Positions 24,270-33,262 of a stretch of DNA of 64,000 bases are shown here, piece by piece. The stretch is from JAMOAD01 sp023621955. Its GTDB lineage: Bacteria; Acidobacteriota; Aminicenantia; JAMOAD01. The notes under the pieces were generated by a model that was not told the DNA's origin, made no database searches, and worked only from the letters and a program-made list of their open reading frames with translations. Made by a program: the position numbers and the translations under genes. Location of the stretch: positions 1-64,000 of the forward strand of contig DAONEM010000004.1 in NCBI GenBank assembly GCA_035403085.1, read 5' to 3'. How positions within the stretch are numbered: position 1 is the first letter of the stretch; each line of letters starts with the position of its first letter.

Positions 24270-24662
24270 TCAGCGTTCCAGGACGTGTTTTTCAGGGACA
24301 AAACAGCTGAACTCTCCGGTCATGCAGGGTGTTTCCACGCCTTCTACATGGACGGTGACATCCACCGTATAGCGACGGCCATCGACGCTCCTGACCCGAG
24401 CGGCGGCCATAAGGGTCTGTCCCATTTTTACAGGGTGGAGAAACTTGACGGATGAAGCCGCCAAAACAACGGTGGGTTGATTGACCGCCGTCATAGCTGC
24501 AAAATCGGCGAGACCGAAGAGGAATCCCCCGTGGATGAGGCCGAGGTCGTCGGCGATCATCTTGACGCTTGTTTTGAGGCGGATCAGGGCTCGATTTTCA
24601 CAGAGATCCACGACCTCTCCCACCAGGGATGGGTCGCAACGAAGATGGGTTTTGGGAAGCAT
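24270..24662 (-). CDS. hotdog-fold acyl-CoA thioesterase family protein
   Basis: 130 residues with a single hotdog domain: DLGLIHGGFLFGLADFAAMTAVN is the central helix with the typical HGG turn and acidic residue, and VVLAASSVKFLHPVKMGQTLMAAARV and RRYTVDVTVHVEG are the flanking strands. PaaI/YbgC-like proteins of this sort hydrolyse acyl-CoA or acyl-ACP; a FapR-like ligand-binding role cannot be excluded, but the DNA-binding part is absent. It ends 19 bases before deoB, probably as first gene of that operon, and is divergent from the RlmI-like gene. Confidence 0.8.
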   Translation of the reverse strand: MLPKTHLRCDPSLVGEVVDLCENRALIRLKTSVKMIADDLGLIHGGFLFGLADFAAMTAVNQPTVVLAASSVKFLHPVKMGQTLMAAARVRSVDGRRYTVDVTVHVEGVETPCMTGEFSCFVPEKHVLER

Positions 24663-24766
24663 GGGTCACCTCTTGGATGATTTTACCCGTCCTCGGAGAA
24701 AAAGCAAGCCTCAGGGTTTCCCTGGGACCCTCTTTCCTGTAGAATGGGGTGGCGTAGGAGGCGACC

Positions 24767-25987
24767 ATGAAGACGACCACGAAGAGAGAGAGTTTGCAGA
24801 CCGGGCGAACGGAACTGCCCCGCTGTTTGAAGTTGAAGGCCGGGAGGGAGCGGTCATTGAAACAACGCCATCCCTGGATCTTTTCCGGCGCCGTCGAGAG
24901 CCTCTCGCCGGGAGAAGAGGGAGAGGTTCTCCCCGTCTTCGATGGGGAGGGGAACCTCATCGGGAACGCTATGATCAACCGACGTACTTCCATCGTCGGC
25001 AGGATGGTCTCCTTCGGCGACCGTCCCTGGAGAGGGGCCGTGGAAGAGAACATCCTCAAGGCTCTGGAGCTGAGGTCTCTCCTCTTCTCTCAAGAGAAGA
25101 CCGATGCCTACCGCCTCGTCAACGGAGAGGGCGACAACCTTCCCGGCCTTGTGGTGGACCGTTACGCCGATCTTCTGGTTGTTCAGATCACAACTTGGGG
25201 AATGGAGAAACTGAAGGGCTGGATTGTGGATATCCTTCAGGAGAAGCTTTCCCCCAAGAGCATCTACGAGAAGTCTTTCTCTCCTTCCCGACGCGTGGAG
25301 GGTCTGGAGGAGAGGGAGGGTGTGCTCAGGGGGGAACCCCTGGAGGAGGTGATCGTCCAGGAGCGGGGGATGCTCTTGAAGGTGAAACCCAAGGAGGGCC
25401 AGAAGACAGGACTCTTCCTGGACCAGCGGGAGATGCGCTCCCTGGTGAAGGAGTTCTCTCGGGGGCGTCGGGTGCTGAACCTCTTCGGCTATACCGGGGC
25501 TTTTTCCGTGGCCGCCTTGATGGGAGGTGCCCTTCAAGCGGACACCGTGGAGATCTCTCTTCCGGCTCTGGAGAACGCTCGGGAGAATCTCGCTCTCAAC
25601 GGATTCGACCCCTCGAAAAACGGGTTCATCCCTGCGGATGTCTTCACCTTCCTGAGGGAGGAGAAGCTGAAGGATTACGGCCTGGTGGTCCTCGACCCGC
25701 CGGCTTTCTGTAAAAGCAAACGGGATCTCATCAAGGCCTGCCGGGGTTATAAAGACATCAACCGCCTGACCATCGGGGGCCTTCCTTCGGGATCCCTCTT
25801 GCTGACCTCTTCCTGCTCCCACTTCGTGGACGAGAAGCTCTTCGGGCAGGTGGTCTTCGAGGCCGCCGCCGAAGCGGGAAGGGACGTGCGGATTCTCCAG
25901 AGACACAGGATGGCCTTCGACCATACTGTCAGCCTCTACCACCCCGAAGGGGAGTATCTCAAGAGTCTGTTCTTGGAGATTCGCTGA
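24767..25987 (+). CDS. RlmI-like class I rRNA cytosine-5 methyltransferase
   Basis: 406 residues with an N-terminal PUA domain (LKAGRERSLKQRHPWIFSGAVESL), a middle EEHEA-like domain and a Rossmann methyltransferase: RVLNLFGYTGAFSVAALMGGA is the SAM loop, LVVLDPPAFCKSK motif IV, and LLTSSCSHFVDEKLF holds the catalytic Cys. This is the layout of E. coli RlmI (23S m5C1962) and related enzymes. AGGAGG stands 7 bases before the ATG, and a TAGAAT box at 24740-24745 may be the -10. The target nucleotide is not deducible here. Confidence 0.88.
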   Translation: MKTTTKRESLQTGRTELPRCLKLKAGRERSLKQRHPWIFSGAVESLSPGEEGEVLPVFDGEGNLIGNAMINRRTSIVGRMVSFGDRPWRGAVEENILKALELRSLLFSQEKTDAYRLVNGEGDNLPGLVVDRYADLLVVQITTWGMEKLKGWIVDILQEKLSPKSIYEKSFSPSRRVEGLEEREGVLRGEPLEEVIVQERGMLLKVKPKEGQKTGLFLDQREMRSLVKEFSRGRRVLNLFGYTGAFSVAALMGGALQADTVEISLPALENARENLALNGFDPSKNGFIPADVFTFLREEKLKDYGLVVLDPPAFCKSKRDLIKACRGYKDINRLTIGGLPSGSLLLTSSCSHFVDEKLFGQVVFEAAAEAGRDVRILQRHRMAFDHTVSLYHPEGEYLKSLFLEIR

Positions 25988-25999
25988 GGAAACGGGGAA

Positions 26000-26028
26000 G
26001 GGGAGGACCCTTCAGAAGGGTCCTCCCC
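26000..26028. terminator. 14-bp perfect hairpin between convergent genes
   Basis: GGGGAGGACCCTTC (26000-26013) and its exact complement (26015-26028) around a single A. It sits 12 bases after the rlmI-like stop and 33 bases past the M64 stop, so it can end transcription from both sides despite lacking a T-tract. Confidence 0.65.
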
Positions 26029-26061
26029 GAAGCCAAGCTGAATGCCTCCGGTTGGAGGTGA

Positions 26062-27546
26062 TTACTCCGAGAAGAAGCGGATTCTCTCGGAGACCCTCTT
26101 TTCGCAGACTTTGCAGTAGGGTTTGGGAGAACCGCCGCTGAACATGATGCAGTCCACCATGGGCCGGTAGATGCCCTTGGAGGCGTATCCGGCCCCTTCG
26201 TAGGCTCCCACCTTCCCTCTCATGGGGTGTTTCTCCAGGAAGTCGATATTTTTCTGTCGGTCTTTGGCGATGAGGGCCTTGAGCTTTGCCTCCAAAGAGG
26301 CGATCTTCTTGGGGGAGGCGCCGCTCTTCTTGGCCTTCTCCAGCTCGGCGACAGCCATCTCCCTGTGTCTCATGGCCAGGGGGCCGAGGCTTTCGAAGCG
26401 CTCCTTCTCCCAGAGGGTCGGAAGGGGAGTGCCGGGAGTTGCGAGTTCTTTCCACTTGAGGTTCGACGGGTCCAGAAGGGCCGTCAGGTTGGGCTCTCTT
26501 GGCTCGACACCCTGGGGGTAGAAGTCGTTGTAAGCCACCGAGGAGGTGTAGTACTCATCGCCGAGGCCTCCAAAGGAGTGACCGAACTCGTGGAGGAAGA
26601 CGTAGTCACAGGCCGGAGTGTCGGAGGTAAAGACGCTGTAGAGGTTGTAGATTCCCCCTCCGCCGTACCTGGAGGTGTTGATCATGATGTAGAGGGCATC
26701 GTAGGGGACTCCCGAGGTCACCTCTCTGAGGGCCTCGTTGGCCTCGGTGAGGTTGTACCTCTCCAGCCCCAGGGAAGAGAAGGTGGTCGAGAGGAGGGTT
26801 CTCTTGAAGAGCCCCTTCTCCGGTTCGTCGGTGCCGCTCTCCTCGGAGGCCTTGAAGACCCCTGTGAAGTGAAGCTTCTCCTGGTTGCTTTTGAAAGGCT
26901 CCTGGGAGAGAAGAACCTTCAGGAACCGGGCGATGTCTTTCTGAAACTTCTCCTCTTCCGCGGCGGTGTAACCTTCGCCGACGACGACAATATCCACCTT
27001 CTTGTGGACATCCCCTTGGGGCAGGAGGGGAAAGAGTTTCACCCCTTCCGGTACCTTCTCCTTGATGATGGTGTAATCCTTGGGGTCAAGGGTGGTCGAG
27101 AAGATCTCCTTGACTTTGTTCTCACGGTCGTAGAGGGAGATGACCATCTTCACAGGATTCTTCGGCAGAGGGACGATGATCGATTCCGAGTAGCTCTTCT
27201 TGACTCCGTTGATGGCGGGAGTCGTGGTCTTATACTCACCGAAGTAGGTGTCGTACCCCTGAGAGAAGAGGAGCTTTCCGCTGGCGGGGCAGAGGAGCCT
27301 CACCTCGTAACGGCCGTTGTTGAAGGGATCGATCAGGTTGTCCGGATTGCCGGCCCAGGGTGTCGGCTGGAGGACGAGCCTGTCCAGGGTGTACTCTTCG
27401 GTCGTCGCGTTTCCCGTATGGAAAAGGTCCACTCTCAGAGCCGAATCGAGGAAGTACTCATCGAAGGAGACTTTCTCTTGAGCGCTTAGACAAGGGATCA
27501 CGAAGAGAAGCGTGACCAGAAGGAGAAGGGAACGGTGTTTTTTCAT
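26062..27546 (-). CDS. secreted M64-family metallopeptidase
   Basis: 494-residue exported zinc peptidase of family M64 (IgA-peptidase type, known from gut Clostridium and Bacteroidetes). Signal peptide MKKHRSLLLLVTLLFVIPCLSA; an N-terminal beta domain (about 25-165, M64_N-like); then the catalytic domain with KVDIVVVGEGYTAAEEEKFQKDIARF and the extended zinc motif HEFGHSFGGLGDEYY (319-333). Near the C-terminus MVDCIMFSGGSPKPYCKVCEKR is the Cys-rich closing segment of the family. AGGAGG is 5 bases before the ATG at 27546. It lies 34 bases downstream of fmdB-like 27581-27820. Its substrate need not be immunoglobulin. Confidence 0.92.
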   Translation of the reverse strand: MKKHRSLLLLVTLLFVIPCLSAQEKVSFDEYFLDSALRVDLFHTGNATTEEYTLDRLVLQPTPWAGNPDNLIDPFNNGRYEVRLLCPASGKLLFSQGYDTYFGEYKTTTPAINGVKKSYSESIIVPLPKNPVKMVISLYDRENKVKEIFSTTLDPKDYTIIKEKVPEGVKLFPLLPQGDVHKKVDIVVVGEGYTAAEEEKFQKDIARFLKVLLSQEPFKSNQEKLHFTGVFKASEESGTDEPEKGLFKRTLLSTTFSSLGLERYNLTEANEALREVTSGVPYDALYIMINTSRYGGGGIYNLYSVFTSDTPACDYVFLHEFGHSFGGLGDEYYTSSVAYNDFYPQGVEPREPNLTALLDPSNLKWKELATPGTPLPTLWEKERFESLGPLAMRHREMAVAELEKAKKSGASPKKIASLEAKLKALIAKDRQKNIDFLEKHPMRGKVGAYEGAGYASKGIYRPMVDCIMFSGGSPKPYCKVCEKRVSERIRFFSE

Positions 27547-27580
27547 GAAACCTCCTATCAAAATCTATGAAAGAGCCGCC

Positions 27581-27820
27581 TTAGTGGTGGCATGAGTGGC
27601 AAGAGCCGCCGGAGCAACCGCTTCCGCAGGATGAGGAAGTGCTTGATGTGAAGCGGCCCCCTTCCGCCTTACAACCGAAGGCCGAGGGTAGGCGTTCCGT
27701 TTCGAGAGAGCCGCAACGGGGACATTGAACCTTGGGGGGAGCCGTCTGGTCGAGGCGGCAACGGATCAACTCCTCAAAGGATTCATCGCATTGGAGACAC
27801 TTGAATTCGTAGATAGGCAT
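27581..27820 (-). CDS. FmdB-family zinc-ribbon protein
   Basis: 79 residues. The N-terminus MPIYEFKCLQCDESFEELIRC and a second pair in VQCPRCGSLETERLPSAFG form the four-Cys zinc ribbon typical of FmdB proteins; the tail is Ser/Gly/Cys/His-rich (SCGSGCSGGSCHSCHH) and may bind metal. GGAGAGAC precedes the ATG. Function of the family is uncertain (regulator of amidase/formamidase in one case). Lies between the transporter and the M64 gene. Confidence 0.88.
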   Translation of the reverse strand: MPIYEFKCLQCDESFEELIRCRLDQTAPPKVQCPRCGSLETERLPSAFGCKAEGGRFTSSTSSSCGSGCSGGSCHSCHH

Positions 27821-27849
27821 GACCTGTCTCTCCTTTCTTCTTTCAGGGT

Positions 27850-29175
27850 TCAATACCCTCTCTTGGCCATATACTCCCGGTTCTTTGCGGGTGTGGCGTT
27901 CCAGAGCGTTAACATCAAGGCCGCGCCGATGATGGAGAAGGGAATGATCATCAGAGTCCAGGCGGTCCATCCCAGCCTGTCGAGAAGAATGCCGAGGCCA
28001 ACTCCGGTGACTCCGCTGGCCAAGTACTGCACGCCGTCAAGAAGCCCTGTAACCGTCGCCGTTCCCTTAGTGCCTCCGAAATCCATGGAGGCGGTCCCCG
28101 AGAGCATCCCGTGAACACCGAAGATCCACATACAGGAGAAACCTATCAGGAGGGAGGCAAGGAGAGGGGAACGGGTGGAGCCCAGCAGGAAGAGGGAGAG
28201 GATCTGCCCCAGGTAGAAGATGAAGGCGACCGGCGGGCGGCGTGATTGAAAGTACCGATCCGAGAGAAACCCACAGATGAGACCGCCCACGATTCCCCCC
28301 AAGGTGACCCCCAGGGAGGCCACGCCATGAAGGGAGGAGCCGGGCGCGATTCCGTGAACCTCTTTCAGGAAGGGTGTGAACCACAGCATGAGGCCTTGAC
28401 GGACGAAGCCCGTACAGAACTCGGCGGCCATGAGGGTAACGACGACGGGGTTGGAGAAGGCCCGCTTTATGACGTAGCTGAAGGTGATCTTCAGGTTCGG
28501 GTCGAGGTGGGAGGTGGCGTCGTCGGTCTGAATCTTAGAGAACCCGGCGTCTTCAGGGGTATCCCGGACCAGGAAGAAGTCGACGATGACCATGAGGAAG
28601 ATCAGAAGGGAGGGAACCATGAAGACCCACTTCCAACCGAAGTGGGCGAGGATCCAGCCTCCAACCCCCATGGCCAGGTAGTAGCCGCTGGAGATCATGA
28701 TACCGAAGATCCCTCCGAAGACCCCCCTCTCTTTGACATGAAACCAGGGGGCGTTCACCTTGACCACCGATAAGGCCCCGAAGCTCTGGAAGTACTGGTT
28801 CACGGCGTAAAGAAGGGACATGCCCACGATGATCTTGGTTTGCCACCCGGCCAGGAAGAGGGAGCCGATGAGCAAGTTGATCATGGCGGCTCCGACTCCG
28901 CCGATGATGATCGCCCTCTTGCCGCCGATTCTGTCGGCCAGAGGGCCGTTGAAGAGAACGCTGAGGGCGTAGGTCCAGAAGCCGGCGGTGGCGATGAAGC
29001 CGAACTCCCCCTTGGTGAGGGAGAAGGACTTCATGATGTCCGAAGAGGCCACGTTCAGGTTGTACCGTCCCATGTAGAAGGTGGCGTAGGTGAGGCCCAG
29101 GGGAAACCAGTTGAGGAAGCGGCGTCTCCGGAAGGCGGGGGAGTGGTTGAGAGGGTTCCTGTTGAAAAGGCCCAT
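27850..29175 (-). CDS. MFS transporter, organophosphate:phosphate antiporter (OPA) type
   Basis: 441 residues with about 12 membrane helices. The first helix reads GLTYATFYMGRYNLNVASSDIMKSFSLTKGEFG, the characteristic OPA start (GlpT, UhpT, UhpC), followed by the MFS loop GPLADRIGGKRAIIIGG. These carriers exchange glycerol-3-phosphate or hexose phosphates for phosphate. The exact substrate is not evident. It starts 1 base after the stop of the P-loop gene and precedes fmdB by 29 bases. Confidence 0.85.
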   Translation of the reverse strand: MGLFNRNPLNHSPAFRRRRFLNWFPLGLTYATFYMGRYNLNVASSDIMKSFSLTKGEFGFIATAGFWTYALSVLFNGPLADRIGGKRAIIIGGVGAAMINLLIGSLFLAGWQTKIIVGMSLLYAVNQYFQSFGALSVVKVNAPWFHVKERGVFGGIFGIMISSGYYLAMGVGGWILAHFGWKWVFMVPSLLIFLMVIVDFFLVRDTPEDAGFSKIQTDDATSHLDPNLKITFSYVIKRAFSNPVVVTLMAAEFCTGFVRQGLMLWFTPFLKEVHGIAPGSSLHGVASLGVTLGGIVGGLICGFLSDRYFQSRRPPVAFIFYLGQILSLFLLGSTRSPLLASLLIGFSCMWIFGVHGMLSGTASMDFGGTKGTATVTGLLDGVQYLASGVTGVGLGILLDRLGWTAWTLMIIPFSIIGAALMLTLWNATPAKNREYMAKRGY

Positions 29176-29176
29176 C

Positions 29177-29923
29177 TCAGCCCTTCCTTAGAGTCCAGAG
29201 TCGGTTGATGAGCTCTTGGAGATGACCGGCCAAAAGGTCCGGCTTGTCGGTGATCTCCGGGAAGTTCTGAAAGACTCCATAGGGAACCTTATGGTTCTTG
29301 ACGTGGAGGTAGTGGGGGTCCGCAGCCGTCCAGCTCTCCCAATCGGAGTCTTTATAGAGCTTCTCCATCTTTTTGTCCTCTAGACCATGCTGGAGGCCGG
29401 AGTCGGGCTTGTCGGGGTTGTAGCGCCTCCTGTTCCTCTTGAGGGACTCCTCCCAGGGAACCGAGATATAGAGGGTCGCCGCTTTTGTGAGAATCTCTTC
29501 GCTCAGGTGGGAATAGGCGCTCTGGAAGCCACCGTGTTCGGTTCCCCTGGAAAACTCGATGAGCAGAGTGGTCTTTTCATGGAGGAGAGGTTTGTCCCTG
29601 AGGAGTTTGGAGTAACGGAAGGAGATCTTCCTGATCAGGAAGTTCCAAAACCAGAGCTCCTTGAAGCTGTACCCTTCGTAGGTTTTCCCTTCATAGTGGA
29701 AGTAACGGTCCGAGATGAGCCTGGGAAAGCCCATCTCTTCTATGAGGTCATCGTCCTCGAAGCGCTCCCAAAGGAAATGGAAGTCATCGATCTCCTCGAT
29801 CTCTCCGATGTGGAAGCGGGAGATCCTCTCCTCCAGGGGGCAGTGTTTGATGTAGTCTATCACTTCGGATTTGCCAGCAGCCGGGCGGCCGTTGAAGATG
29901 AGAATGGGAAAAATCTCGTTCAT
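29177..29923 (-). CDS. P-loop NTPase of unknown function
   Basis: 248 residues. ILIFNGRPAAGKSEVIDYI at 7-25 is a Walker A loop of the kinase type (GxxxxGKS); LISDRYFHYEGKTY and LLIEFSRGTEHGG look like the acidic and substrate regions of a nucleoside- or shikimate-kinase-like fold, and an Arg-rich lid (SLKRNRRRYNPDKPD) follows. I do not recognise a named family. A TATAAT box (minus strand, 29950-29955) and AGGAGG give it a clear promoter and ribosome site, and it probably leads an operon with the OPA transporter, FmdB and M64 genes. A sugar or nucleoside kinase is a guess only. Confidence 0.6.
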   Translation of the reverse strand: MNEIFPILIFNGRPAAGKSEVIDYIKHCPLEERISRFHIGEIEEIDDFHFLWERFEDDDLIEEMGFPRLISDRYFHYEGKTYEGYSFKELWFWNFLIRKISFRYSKLLRDKPLLHEKTTLLIEFSRGTEHGGFQSAYSHLSEEILTKAATLYISVPWEESLKRNRRRYNPDKPDSGLQHGLEDKKMEKLYKDSDWESWTAADPHYLHVKNHKVPYGVFQNFPEITDKPDLLAGHLQELINRLWTLRKG

Positions 29924-29949
29924 GGTTCCTCCTGCGAATCGAATTCTTT

Positions 29950-29955
29950 ATTATA
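29950..29955 (-). promoter_or_regulatory. -10 box of the P-loop gene operon
   Basis: TATAAT on the minus strand, 26 bases before the ATG at 29923, with AGGAGG in between. The -35 is not clear. Confidence 0.45.
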
Positions 29956-30018
29956 GCCTGACCCACGAAAAAGGGAACAAGAAAGAGAGGCTTTCAGAGA
30001 AATGGCCCCTCTCTCCCC

Positions 30019-31113
30019 CTAGCTCTCCTCCGGAAAGAAGAGAGGCGGAGAGGGAAGGGGGTGGGGCTTGGGAGGGGTGAAGAGAGAGAGGGAGAGACCG
30101 GCGAGACGAACTCCCCGTTGGCCCGCTTCGGTACGACCTAGGAGAAGTTTCGCAAGTTCGAAGATCTCCTGGGGGGATCGGAAGAAGCGCTCCAGGGTGA
30201 TAGACCTGGTGACTTGGTGGAAGTCTCCGAATTTGATCTTCAGAGTGACCCGTCGGGCCCTCTTCTCCTCCCGCCGAACCCCTTCGTAGAGGTCCCTGGA
30301 GCATTTCTCGAGGTAACGGAGAAGGGGGTAGAGTTCCGTGAGATCCTCCGGAAAGGTCTCCTCTGTTCCCAGGGAGAGCCTCTCCTGGAAGGGAAGCACA
30401 AGACGGTTTTCCCTTCCCCGGGCGGCGTCGTAGAGCACACGGCCGAACTTTCCCAGCTCCTTCTGGAGAAGCTCTTCTTCGGTTCGGAAGAGCTCCCCGA
30501 TGGTGCGGATCCCCAACTTGGCCAGGTGTTTGGCCGTGATAGGCCCGACTCCGGGGATCTTCGAAACCGGGAGGGGGTGAAGGAAGGAGAGGACCCTCTC
30601 CGGGGTGACTACGGTGAGGCCGTTGGGTTTATGATAGTCCGAGGCGATCTTGGCAACGAACATCACCGGGGCGACTCCCGCCGATGAGGTCAAACCGCCG
30701 GTGACTCTCGAGATCTCCTCTTTGATGAGACGGGCCGTCTTGGTAGCGCTCCCGATCCCTCTCGGGTCCTCCGTGACGTCCAGGTAGGCCTCGTCGAGGG
30801 AGACCCGTTCCACCAAGGGGGTGTACCCTCTCAGGATTGCGGCGATTCTCTCCGACAGCTCCCGGTATCGAGGGAAGTTGGGGGGAAGAAAGACGCAGGA
30901 TGGACAGCGGCGTTCGGCTTCGGTGGAGGCCATCCCCGAACGGATTCCGAAGCGCCGGGCGACGTAGTTGGCCGTCGCGACGACCGATCGCGTATGGGGG
31001 GGGCCTCCGACCACCACGGGAAGGTCCCTTAACTCCGGTCTGTCGCGGATCTCCACGGCGGCGTAGAACATGTCCATGTCGACGTGGATGATCTTTCTGA
31101 CCCCTTCGTTCAT
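30019..31113 (-). CDS. dinB: DNA polymerase IV (Y family)
   Basis: Translesion polymerase, 364 residues. IIHVDMDMFYAAVEIRDRPEL gives the first metal Asp and steric-gate Tyr-Ala region, VERVSLDEAYLDVT the second acidic pair, and SSAGVAPVMFVAKIASDYHKPNGLTVV, KIPGVGPITAKHLAKLGIRTIGEL (HhH) and a C-terminal little-finger domain complete it. The last residues (GLSLSLFTPPKPHPLPSPPLFFPEES) are short of a canonical clamp motif, although LSLF may serve. GAGAGG lies just before the ATG. No LexA site was recognised. Confidence 0.95.
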   Translation of the reverse strand: MNEGVRKIIHVDMDMFYAAVEIRDRPELRDLPVVVGGPPHTRSVVATANYVARRFGIRSGMASTEAERRCPSCVFLPPNFPRYRELSERIAAILRGYTPLVERVSLDEAYLDVTEDPRGIGSATKTARLIKEEISRVTGGLTSSAGVAPVMFVAKIASDYHKPNGLTVVTPERVLSFLHPLPVSKIPGVGPITAKHLAKLGIRTIGELFRTEEELLQKELGKFGRVLYDAARGRENRLVLPFQERLSLGTEETFPEDLTELYPLLRYLEKCSRDLYEGVRREEKRARRVTLKIKFGDFHQVTRSITLERFFRSPQEIFELAKLLLGRTEAGQRGVRLAGLSLSLFTPPKPHPLPSPPLFFPEES

Positions 31114-31206
31114 CCTCTCTTCTCTACCACGGAGAGGGAGTTTTTTCCAGAGGGAGGAGAGCCACCCACCCTTCAGAAGGGGAAGCGGAGGGGGCGGTTG
31201 CGGGGG

Positions 31207-33117
31207 TTATTTCGGTGAGAAGCTCCAAGCCTGGGCCTTACCGGAGGAGAAGAGCAACTTGAAGTCGGGATTCCCCCTGAGCCACTCTTCGTGGATGAGC
31301 TCGTTGGAACCGTAACCCACGGCGGCCCTCTTCTGACCGAGGAAGAGGTGGGAGATCCTGTAGTTGGTCAAGACAGTTCTCAGCGCTGAGGGCTCACCAC
31401 CGGTGGATTGAACGTCTTTGACGAGTCTGACGTAGTAAGGTCGTTTCAGCCCATTCGCCAAACGTTCGTTCATGTAGAGGCAGGGGAGAACGGTGCCCTC
31501 TCTCCCGGTGAAATAGGGCAGCCACCAACCGGCATCGGAGCCGGCCACGGTCTTGTCGTTGTAGGCGAGGAAGCCGTTGACGAGAAAACGGGCCCCTTGG
31601 GGCGTCTTCTTCCTGATCCACCGGAAAGTCCGGAGGTCTTCCTTGGTGACCAACTGGAAGAAGGGGTCTGCGATTCCGGCCTGTTTCGGGAATCCCCAGA
31701 GAAGAACGGCGGCCAAGGAGGCCGTCGCCGCGATTCTTCCGAGCCTGTGACTTGCGGAGAGCCTCAGAAGCTCGCCGGCGCCCCATCCGATCAGGAGAGA
31801 GAGGGGAACGTAGAGGCAGAAGATCAAGACTTCGTTGAAGATCCAACCCGTAAACCTTGAAAGGCCGATCAAGCCGGGGTTGGTTATCAAAAAGGAGAGG
31901 GCGATCCAAAGGGAGAAGGGGAAGGCGAAGCGGCGTTTAAGGCCCAAAGCCAGGAGAAGACAGAGGAGGGCGGCGGCTACCAGGAGGGGCGCGTAGTAGA
32001 AGTCGATCCGAGACCAGAGGGAGAGATCGCTTTGGACCAGGGAAATCCCTCTCCTGGCTCCGGATTTTTTAAGGATCCGGACAACGGTGTTGCCGCTGTT
32101 CATGATATGAATCCAGGGGAGAGCGGCCACGAGAGCGATCACGCCCGTGCAGCCGAGCAGGAAAAGCCGTCGGACCCCTTCAACGGCTTCTCTCCTTCGT
32201 TCCCAGAGCCCCCAGAGGGACCAGGCGGCGACGGCGGCCACGGAGATGAAGGAAGCGCGCATCTGGCTCAGAGGAAGACTCAGAAGAAGGAGAAAGGTCA
32301 GGAAGAGAGGCCCTCCCTTCCTCTCGCCCTTCCAGTAGCTGTCGATCAGGTAGATCACCGTCGGCAGAAGCGCGAAACCCATGAGCTTGGGGTAGACTCC
32401 CCAGTTAAGGAAGTATCCAGGAATCCGGGAGAGGAACCCCGCGGTGATTATCGTGGCCAGGGCCGCCCAGGTGTTGTGCGTCAACCTGAGGGCAAGGGGG
32501 TAGAGGGAGAGGACGGCGAAGACGCCCAGAATCTGGCCGCTGATCAGGACGGCCTGGGGCGCCGATACCCCTGTCAAACGGGCGAAGGAGGCGGCGAAAC
32601 TGTGAAAGCCGAAGTGGTAGGAGAAGGTGGAGAGGGGGGCGAGGGGGGCCCAAGATGAGAAGAGGCCGTGGTTGTCGAGAAAGAGTTGTACAATGTAGGT
32701 GTGGTGAACCGAGTCTCCCCAGGCTGGAACGGTCATCTCCCTCATGGCCAGGAACCTGCTCGCAACAAGGGCGACGGTGGTGAGGGCCACCAGGAAGAGG
32801 GGAAGCCTCTCCCGGGTGAAACTTGCTCTCCAATGTTTTGAAGTGGTTGAATTTTGAGAAGGGAAAAGGAAAAAACGGAGGATCAAGGAGAGAAGGGCCA
32901 AGGTGGGAAGGAGGAAGGTTGCGGTCTCGAGTCCTCTGAGGTGTAGGAGGAAGAGAGCGTAGAATGTTATGGGCTGTAATGCCAGGCCGAGCCCTGTGGC
33001 TAAGCAGAACCTCTCCAGGGGGTCCAGCTCTTCCTCCCGGAAGAACCAGGAGAGGAGCGCGAGACCGGGGACAACGACGAGAAAGAGGGCCGCAGTCAGG
33101 AAAAAGAGCCAAGCCAT
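31207..33117 (-). CDS. polytopic membrane protein, GT-C glycosyltransferase-like
   Basis: 636 residues, about 12 hydrophobic helices followed by a soluble C-terminal part (about 500-636). The loop after the third or fourth helix, MREMTVPAWGDSVHHTYIVQLFLDNHG, has the Asp-Ser-x-His-His layout that GT-C enzymes use near the first outer loop, and the general shape matches DUF6541-like or PMT-like membrane glycosyltransferases that take lipid-linked sugars. No closer family is recognised. It is 93 bases upstream of dinB and follows two strong hairpins (33154-33246) after the M49 gene, so it may be a separate unit. It fits the polysaccharide theme of 35-40 kb. Confidence 0.6.
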   Translation of the reverse strand: MAWLFFLTAALFLVVVPGLALLSWFFREEELDPLERFCLATGLGLALQPITFYALFLLHLRGLETATFLLPTLALLSLILRFFLFPSQNSTTSKHWRASFTRERLPLFLVALTTVALVASRFLAMREMTVPAWGDSVHHTYIVQLFLDNHGLFSSWAPLAPLSTFSYHFGFHSFAASFARLTGVSAPQAVLISGQILGVFAVLSLYPLALRLTHNTWAALATIITAGFLSRIPGYFLNWGVYPKLMGFALLPTVIYLIDSYWKGERKGGPLFLTFLLLLSLPLSQMRASFISVAAVAAWSLWGLWERRREAVEGVRRLFLLGCTGVIALVAALPWIHIMNSGNTVVRILKKSGARRGISLVQSDLSLWSRIDFYYAPLLVAAALLCLLLALGLKRRFAFPFSLWIALSFLITNPGLIGLSRFTGWIFNEVLIFCLYVPLSLLIGWGAGELLRLSASHRLGRIAATASLAAVLLWGFPKQAGIADPFFQLVTKEDLRTFRWIRKKTPQGARFLVNGFLAYNDKTVAGSDAGWWLPYFTGREGTVLPCLYMNERLANGLKRPYYVRLVKDVQSTGGEPSALRTVLTNYRISHLFLGQKRAAVGYGSNELIHEEWLRGNPDFKLLFSSGKAQAWSFSPK

Positions 33118-33153
33118 AAGGTCCTACCTCCCTGTGGTGGGTGTGTTTTGGTA

Positions 33154-33184
33154 CCAGGAGAGGGGCGCCTGCTCTCTCTCCTGG
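33154..33184. terminator. 9-bp hairpin
   Basis: CCAGGAGAG (33154-33162) pairs with CTCTCCTGG (33176-33184). Lies in the 145-base gap between the M49 gene and the membrane protein gene. Confidence 0.4.
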
Positions 33185-33213
33185 AAGCGTTTGGCGATTC
33201 CTTTGGGGATTCT

Positions 33214-33246
33214 GGCGCCGAAAGGGTGAACAACCCTTCCGGCGCC
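33214..33246 (-). terminator. 14-bp GC-rich hairpin after the M49 gene
   Basis: GGCGCCGAAAGGGT (33214-33227) and ACCCTTCCGGCGCC (33233-33246) pair with one mismatch around GAACA, 17 bases past the M49 stop on the minus strand. No U-run, but the stem is strong. Confidence 0.5.
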
Positions 33247-33262
33247 ATCATTTGTATGATCG

